This document shows, one piece after another, positions 60,375-64,000 of a stretch of DNA of 64,000 nucleotides (position 1 is the stretch's first letter; each line of letters starts with the position of its first letter). Both the position numbers and the translations under genes were made by a program. Origin of the DNA: Scandinavium sp002470465 (lineage in GTDB: Bacteria > Pseudomonadota > Gammaproteobacteria > Enterobacterales > Enterobacteriaceae); contig NZ_JBFLVD010000025.1 of NCBI RefSeq assembly GCF_040750395.1, positions 62,001-126,000 of the forward strand. Direction: 5' to 3'. Under the pieces are notes generated by a model. That model made no database searches. It was not told where the DNA came from and saw nothing but the letters and a program-made list of their open reading frames with translations.

Positions 60375-61118
60375 ATGCCCCATCGCGACACGCTTTTTTC
60401 TGCTCCGATCGCAAGCCTGGGCGACTGGACCTTTGATGAACGGGTAGCCGAAGTCTTCCCCGACATGATCCAGCGTTCCGTACCGGGCTACTCCAATATC
60501 ATTTCGATGATAGGCATGCTGGCGGAGCGTTTTGTTCAGCCCGACACGCAGGTGTATGACCTCGGCTGCTCTCTCGGCGCCGCAACCCTGTCGATTCGCC
60601 GCAATATCGCCGCTGAAGGCTGTAAAATCATCGGCGTCGATAACTCCCCGGCAATGGTCGAGCGCTGCCGTCGTCATATTGATGCTTATAAAGCCCCGAC
60701 GCCGGTGGAAATTATTGAAGGCGACATTCGCGACGTTCAGATTGAGAACGCGTCGATGGTCGTGCTCAACTTCACCCTGCAATTCCTGGAACCCGCAGAG
60801 CGCCAGGCGCTGCTGACGAAAATCTGTCAGGGTCTCAATCCGGGCGGTGCGCTGGTGCTGTCAGAGAAATTCAGCTTCGAAGATCAGAAAGTGGGCGAAC
60901 TGCTGTTCAACATGCATCATGACTTCAAGCGGGCGAATGGCTACAGCGAGCTGGAGATCAGCCAGAAGCGCAGCATGCTGGAAAACGTGATGCTTACCGA
61001 TTCAGTGGAAACCCATAAAGCGCGCCTGCATACCGCCGGGTTTGCCCACAGCGAGCTATGGTTCCAGTGCTTTAACTTCGGTTCGCTGGTCGCGCTGAAA
61101 GCCGGAGCGGACGAATGA
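60375..61118 (+). CDS. cmoA: Carboxy-S-adenosyl-L-methionine synthase
   Basis: A 247-residue enzyme that makes carboxy-SAM from SAM and prephenate, for modifying tRNA wobble uridine (cmo5U34). The nucleotide loop is QVYDLGCSLGAATLSI, followed by IIGVDNSPAMVERCR; ALVLSEKFSFEDQ and NMHHDFKRANGYSELEI complete the family pattern. ATG at 60375 gives the E. coli length. The stop overlaps cmoB by four bases (ATGA). Confidence 0.97.
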   Translation: MPHRDTLFSAPIASLGDWTFDERVAEVFPDMIQRSVPGYSNIISMIGMLAERFVQPDTQVYDLGCSLGAATLSIRRNIAAEGCKIIGVDNSPAMVERCRRHIDAYKAPTPVEIIEGDIRDVQIENASMVVLNFTLQFLEPAERQALLTKICQGLNPGGALVLSEKFSFEDQKVGELLFNMHHDFKRANGYSELEISQKRSMLENVMLTDSVETHKARLHTAGFAHSELWFQCFNFGSLVALKAGADE

Positions 61119-62089
61119 TCGAGTTTGGCAATTTCTATCAGCTGATCGCCAAAGATCCGCTGCTCTCCCGCTGGCTGGAAACGCTGCCTGCCCAGATTGG
61201 CGCCTGGCAGCGTGAAGGCGTCCACGGTCTGATGAAGCAGTGGTCACGCGCCGTAGAGTTTATGCCGGAAATTCAGCCGTGGAAGCTGGATTTGCTGCAC
61301 AGCGTCACCGCGGAAAGCGAAACGCCGTTAAGCGAAGGCCAGAAGACGCGCATGGAAGTGCTGCTGCGCAACCTGATGCCGTGGCGCAAAGGGCCATTTT
61401 CACTGTACGGCGTTGATATCGACACCGAATGGCGCTCCGACTGGAAATGGGATCGCGTGCTGCCTCATCTGTCTGATTTAACCGGCCGCACCATTCTCGA
61501 CGTGGGCTGCGGCAGCGGTTATCACATGTGGCGCATGATTGGCGCAGGCGCGAAGCTCGCGGTCGGTATCGACCCGACTCAGCTTTTCCTCTGTCAGTTC
61601 GAAGCGGTGCGTAAGCTGCTGGGCAACGATCAGCGCGCGCACCTGTTGCCGCTCGGCATTGAACAGCTCCCTGCGCTTAATGCGTTTGATACCGTCTTCT
61701 CGATGGGCGTGCTGTATCACCGCCGATCGCCGCTTGAGCACCTGTGGCAGCTAAAAGACCAGCTGGTCAGCGAAGGCGAGCTGGTGCTGGAAACGCTGGT
61801 TGTCGAAGGCGATGAAAACACCGTGCTGGTACCGGGTGACCGCTACGCACAGATGCGCAACGTCTACTTCATTCCGTCGGCTCCGGCGCTGAAGCAGTGG
61901 CTGGAAAAATGCGGGTTTGTTGACGTGCGAATTGTGGACATGAACGTCACCAGCACCGAAGAGCAGCGACGCACCGAGTGGATGGTCACCGAGTCGCTCG
62001 CCGACTTCCTCGACCCGAACGACAACAGCAAAACCATTGAAGGCTACCCTGCTCCGCTGCGGGCGGTGATTGTGGCGAAAAAGCCATAA
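61115..62089 (+). CDS. cmoB: tRNA U34 carboxymethyltransferase
   Basis: A 324-residue enzyme that transfers the carboxymethyl group from carboxy-SAM to 5-hydroxyuridine-34 of tRNAs. The SAM-like cofactor loop is TILDVGCGSGYHMWRM; the acceptor region shows VFSMGVLYHRRSPLEHLWQLK and VPGDRYAQMRNVYFIPS. The N-terminal 100 residues form the family-specific helical domain. It is coupled to cmoA through a shared ATGA. Confidence 0.97.
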   Translation: MIEFGNFYQLIAKDPLLSRWLETLPAQIGAWQREGVHGLMKQWSRAVEFMPEIQPWKLDLLHSVTAESETPLSEGQKTRMEVLLRNLMPWRKGPFSLYGVDIDTEWRSDWKWDRVLPHLSDLTGRTILDVGCGSGYHMWRMIGAGAKLAVGIDPTQLFLCQFEAVRKLLGNDQRAHLLPLGIEQLPALNAFDTVFSMGVLYHRRSPLEHLWQLKDQLVSEGELVLETLVVEGDENTVLVPGDRYAQMRNVYFIPSAPALKQWLEKCGFVDVRIVDMNVTSTEEQRRTEWMVTESLADFLDPNDNSKTIEGYPAPLRAVIVAKKP

Positions 62090-62094
62090 ATTAC

Positions 62095-62170
62095 CGGATG
62101 GCACTTTCGCTTATCCAGCCTACCGATTCGTACTTGTAGGCCCGTGCAAGCTAAGCGCCGCCGGGCATCA
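62095..62170. repeat. REP/BIME-like repeat after cmoB
   Basis: CCGGATGGCACTTTCGCTTATCCAGCCTAC, a spacer, then GTAGGCCCGTGCAAGCTAAGCGCCGCCGGGCATCAG; two REP-like units in opposite orientation, somewhat diverged. Confidence 0.7.
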
Positions 62171-62173
62171 GAT

Positions 62174-62204
62174 AAAAAAAGGCCCCTGTTAATGGCAGGG
62201 GCCT
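62174..62204 (-). terminator. Terminator of cutC and MicL
   Basis: Minus strand: AGGCCCCTG/CAGGGGCCT-type stem with seven-base loop and seven T. Confidence 0.9.
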
Positions 62205-62475
62205 GGTACAAATAAGCATCACATTGGGCGACATGATGCACGGTAAAATCACTGTGGCTTGTAGCGGTCAACGATCGCCTTCATCTCCGCTACCGATTCG
62301 CCGTTGACGGCGTATCGTGAATACTCATCTGCCGTCGGGTCTGTCGACATCGATAATCCCGGATTGCGGTACTGCATCGCCGAAGGCACCCACTGCCCGG
62401 CAGAGCTGTGAACCTCTCGTATTCCTGCATCAAGGAACAACGCCAGATTACCGGCGCGCACGCCAGCACCTGCCA
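62174..62475 (-). ncRNA. micL: Sigma-E dependent sRNA MicL
   Basis: In E. coli MicL starts inside cutC, is about 307 bases long, is processed to an 80-base 3' form and represses lpp. Here a sigma-E type promoter is visible in cutC on the minus strand: GGAACTT (62504-62510), then TCCAA about 17 bases later. Start near 62475 and the terminator (GGCCCCTG/CAGGGGCC plus seven T, 62174-62203) give roughly 300 bases. The 3' part lies between the cutC stop and the terminator. The exact ends are estimates. Confidence 0.75.
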
Positions 62476-62995
62476 TAATGATTGGAGCATCACTGCGGGT
62501 AATAAGTTCCCGAAGAAGTGAAAGTCCTTTTTCCGCCGACGGCTGCTGCCCTGAGGTCAGCACACGCGCCACCCCAAGTTCAGCCAGATTATCAAAGGCC
62601 TGCTGCGGATCCGCGCACATATCAAACGCGCGATGAAAAGTGACGGCCAGATCGCCTGCGGCTTCCATTACCTGACGCATACGTGATATATCCACACTGC
62701 CTTGCGCATCCAGAATACCGATCACCAGCCCCGGAAAGCCAAGCTCACGCACCGTACGGACGTCTTCGAGCATGGCGGCAAATTCGCCGTCGGTGTAGCA
62801 AAAATCGCCGCCGCGCGGGCGAATAATCGGGTGCACGGGAATCGTCACCTGCTGGCGCACCGATTTCAGCACGCCCAGCGACGGCGTCAGGCCCCCTTCC
62901 AGCGGCGCGGCGCACAGCTCAATGCGGTCTGCGCCTCTGTTCTGCGCCTCACGCGCACACTCCATGCTGTAACAGCACACTTCCAGCAAAGCCAT
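62249..62995 (-). CDS. cutC: CutC family protein
   Basis: A 248-residue TIM-barrel cytoplasmic protein once linked to copper tolerance; in E. coli that effect has been traced to loss of MicL, encoded within the gene. Conserved segments are ADRIELCAAPLEGGLTPS, PVHPIIRPRGGDFCY and VTFHRAFDMC. ATG at 62995 with AAGGAG upstream gives the E. coli length; a longer frame upstream is not conserved. Confidence 0.95.
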   Translation of the reverse strand: MALLEVCCYSMECAREAQNRGADRIELCAAPLEGGLTPSLGVLKSVRQQVTIPVHPIIRPRGGDFCYTDGEFAAMLEDVRTVRELGFPGLVIGILDAQGSVDISRMRQVMEAAGDLAVTFHRAFDMCADPQQAFDNLAELGVARVLTSGQQPSAEKGLSLLRELITRSDAPIIMAGAGVRAGNLALFLDAGIREVHSSAGQWVPSAMQYRNPGLSMSTDPTADEYSRYAVNGESVAEMKAIVDRYKPQ

Positions 62996-63061
62996 TCCCT
63001 TCTCCTTTTCTGACGGGTGCGACATCATGACACACTCTTTTGGCGCAGATGCCGCGTAAGC

Positions 63062-63634
63062 TCACATTGTTGTATCGCCTGCTTCGCTGGCAACAATCTC
63101 TTCAATGGACCACGGGTGGAATTTGATCGTTACTTTGCCGTCTGTCACCGCAAGCGTTGGGTTCGGCAGGCGTTCACGTTCACCTTTTGGTGAACTGGTT
63201 TTGACGAAAATACCCGGCTGGCTTAATCCCTCATCGGAGAGCAGCGCCAGCGCCCGCGCGTTCAGCGTTTCCGGCTCACCGGGCAGAACGATTTCGATGT
63301 GTTCCCAGCCTTCATGCGGATAGCGCTTTTCACCCGGCCACGGCAGCTCAACAACCGTGAACTGCCAGTGCGCCACGCAAACCGGCTCATGCAATTTGAA
63401 CAGGCAAATAGGACGACCGTTGATAATGTTCTCAGACAGCAGTTCGCCACACTGTTCAAAACCGTTACGCCAGCGTTCCGCCGTGGCGTTCTGGTGGCAG
63501 CGCAGCGAGATGTGGTCTGCGTTCAGCGGGCCGGTTTCCAGCCCAAGGCGGGCCGTCAGTTCATGCAGCGCCTGCTCAAAACGCGGCAAGTCCGCGTGAA
63601 TATCCTGTAGAGCCTCGATTGTTTGCCAGTTCAC
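63062..63634 (-). CDS. yecM: VOC-fold protein YecM
   Basis: A 190-residue protein of the YecM family, a vicinal-oxygen-chelate type fold with a possible metal site. The conserved blocks are ADHISLRCHQNATAERWR, NGRPICLFKLHEP, LPWPGEKRYPHEGWEHIEIVL and SIEEIVASE. His and Glu residues in HISL and WEHIE fit the VOC metal pattern. No function is established. It is divergent from argS, as in E. coli. Confidence 0.93.
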   Translation of the reverse strand: MNWQTIEALQDIHADLPRFEQALHELTARLGLETGPLNADHISLRCHQNATAERWRNGFEQCGELLSENIINGRPICLFKLHEPVCVAHWQFTVVELPWPGEKRYPHEGWEHIEIVLPGEPETLNARALALLSDEGLSQPGIFVKTSSPKGERERLPNPTLAVTDGKVTIKFHPWSIEEIVASEAGDTTM

Positions 63635-63821
63635 ATACTCACCTTTGCTTTGTTTTGCAGGCCGCTAATTTAACCTGTTGTACTGGCACAACCAACTGCT
63701 GATTAACCCACCGCGCCAGGGCTGACGGCATGGTGCAAATGCAGTATACTGTCGGGCTTAATTTCTCCCCATTTCGGCGCTGCCTGCGCTTTCGCGCAGC
63801 GCCATAACGTAAGGTATTCCG

Positions 63822-64000
63822 GTGAATATTCAGGCTCTTCTCTCAGAAAAAGTCAGTCAGGCGATGATTGCGGCAGGTGCACCTGCCGATTGCGAACCGC
63901 AGGTTCGTCAGTCAGCCAAAGTTCAGTTCGGCGACTATCAGGCCAACGGCATGATGGCCGTTGCCAAAAAACTGGGCATGGCGCCACGACAGCTTGCAGA
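63822..64000 (+). CDS. argS: Arginyl-tRNA synthetase, 5' part
   Basis: The first 59 codons of the class I arginyl-tRNA synthetase. The frame starts at GTG with AAGG upstream and reads MNIQALLSEKVSQAMIAAG, then QSAKVQFGDYQANGMMAVAK, which is the Arg-specific N-terminal domain that recognises the tRNA D-loop; the match with E. coli ArgS is nearly complete. The rest, with the HIGH and KMSK motifs, lies beyond the window. Confidence 0.93.
   Translation, partial: MNIQALLSEKVSQAMIAAGAPADCEPQVRQSAKVQFGDYQANGMMAVAKKLGMAPRQLA

Noticed and set aside
1..64000. CRISPR array, tRNA, rRNA, insertion sequence, prophage or attachment site
   Set aside because: Looked for repeats with regular spacing, cloverleaf-type sequences, transposase or integrase motifs and found none.

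Overview
The window is enterobacterial chromosome. Gene order runs as in the Escherichia coli sdaA-manXYZ-kdgR-prc-zwf-pykA-znu-ruv-aspS-cmoAB-argS interval, and most proteins can be recognised by their closeness to E. coli products. Several differences from K-12 point to an Enterobacter-like member of the family rather than Escherichia: a second FtsI-type penicillin-binding protein between rlmA and cspC (an arrangement known from Salmonella), no yebF/yebG between yebE and purT, no yebB between ruvC and ruvA, and extra genes at two places. The species assignment is inference. No tRNA, rRNA, insertion sequence, prophage or CRISPR array was seen.

Layout. 1-5930: end of pabB, nudL, sdaA, a CSS-EAL phosphodiesterase (pdeD/yoaD) and the membrane protein yoaE. 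6244-9579: mannose PTS operon manXYZ with an Mlc/NagC-type operator, then yobD. 9588-10546: manganese exporter mntP with two MntR-type boxes and a yybP-ykoY manganese riboswitch. 10543-15210: rlmA, the PBP3 paralogue, cspC with a short yobF, yebO, mgrB, yobH. 15273-28919: kdgR, yebQ, htpX (sigma-32 promoter), prc-proQ, msrC, letA-letB, rsmF, yebV, yebW, pphA. 29080-31512: accessory stretch with a VirK/YbjX-like gene, a small membrane ORF and an AT-rich family 25 glycosyltransferase. 31726-32020: the overlapping antisense RNAs SdsR and SraC. 32049-37580: copper-type genes yobA-yebZ-yebY, holE, yobB, exoX, ptrB. 37643-46728: yebE, purT, then the Entner-Doudoroff and pentose phosphate block eda-edd-zwf with hexR and pykA. 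46775-51758: lpxM, mepM and the zinc uptake genes znuA/znuCB around a Zur box. 51796-52704: an unrecognised glycosyltransferase-like gene. 52866-58141: ruvB, ruvA, ruvC, yebC, nudB, aspS. 58386-64000: yecD, yecE (with an ERIC element in its 5' end), yecN, cmoA, cmoB, cutC with the sRNA MicL at its 3' end, yecM, and the start of argS.

Functional themes are central carbon control (Mlc, KdgR, GntR and HexR sites or genes), envelope maintenance (Prc, MepM, LpxM, LetAB, HtpX, the second PBP3, MicL, SdsR), metal homeostasis (Mn, Zn, Cu) and DNA/RNA processing (RuvABC, HolE, ExoX, RlmA, RsmF, CmoAB). The most unusual observations are the ERIC element that appears to have replaced the yecE start and added about 42 residues, the PBP3 paralogue with SSD in place of SxN, the two MntR boxes upstream of a manganese riboswitch, the AT-rich glycosyltransferase cassette beside sdsR/sraC, and a ruvC terminator stem that contains the ruvAB LexA box.
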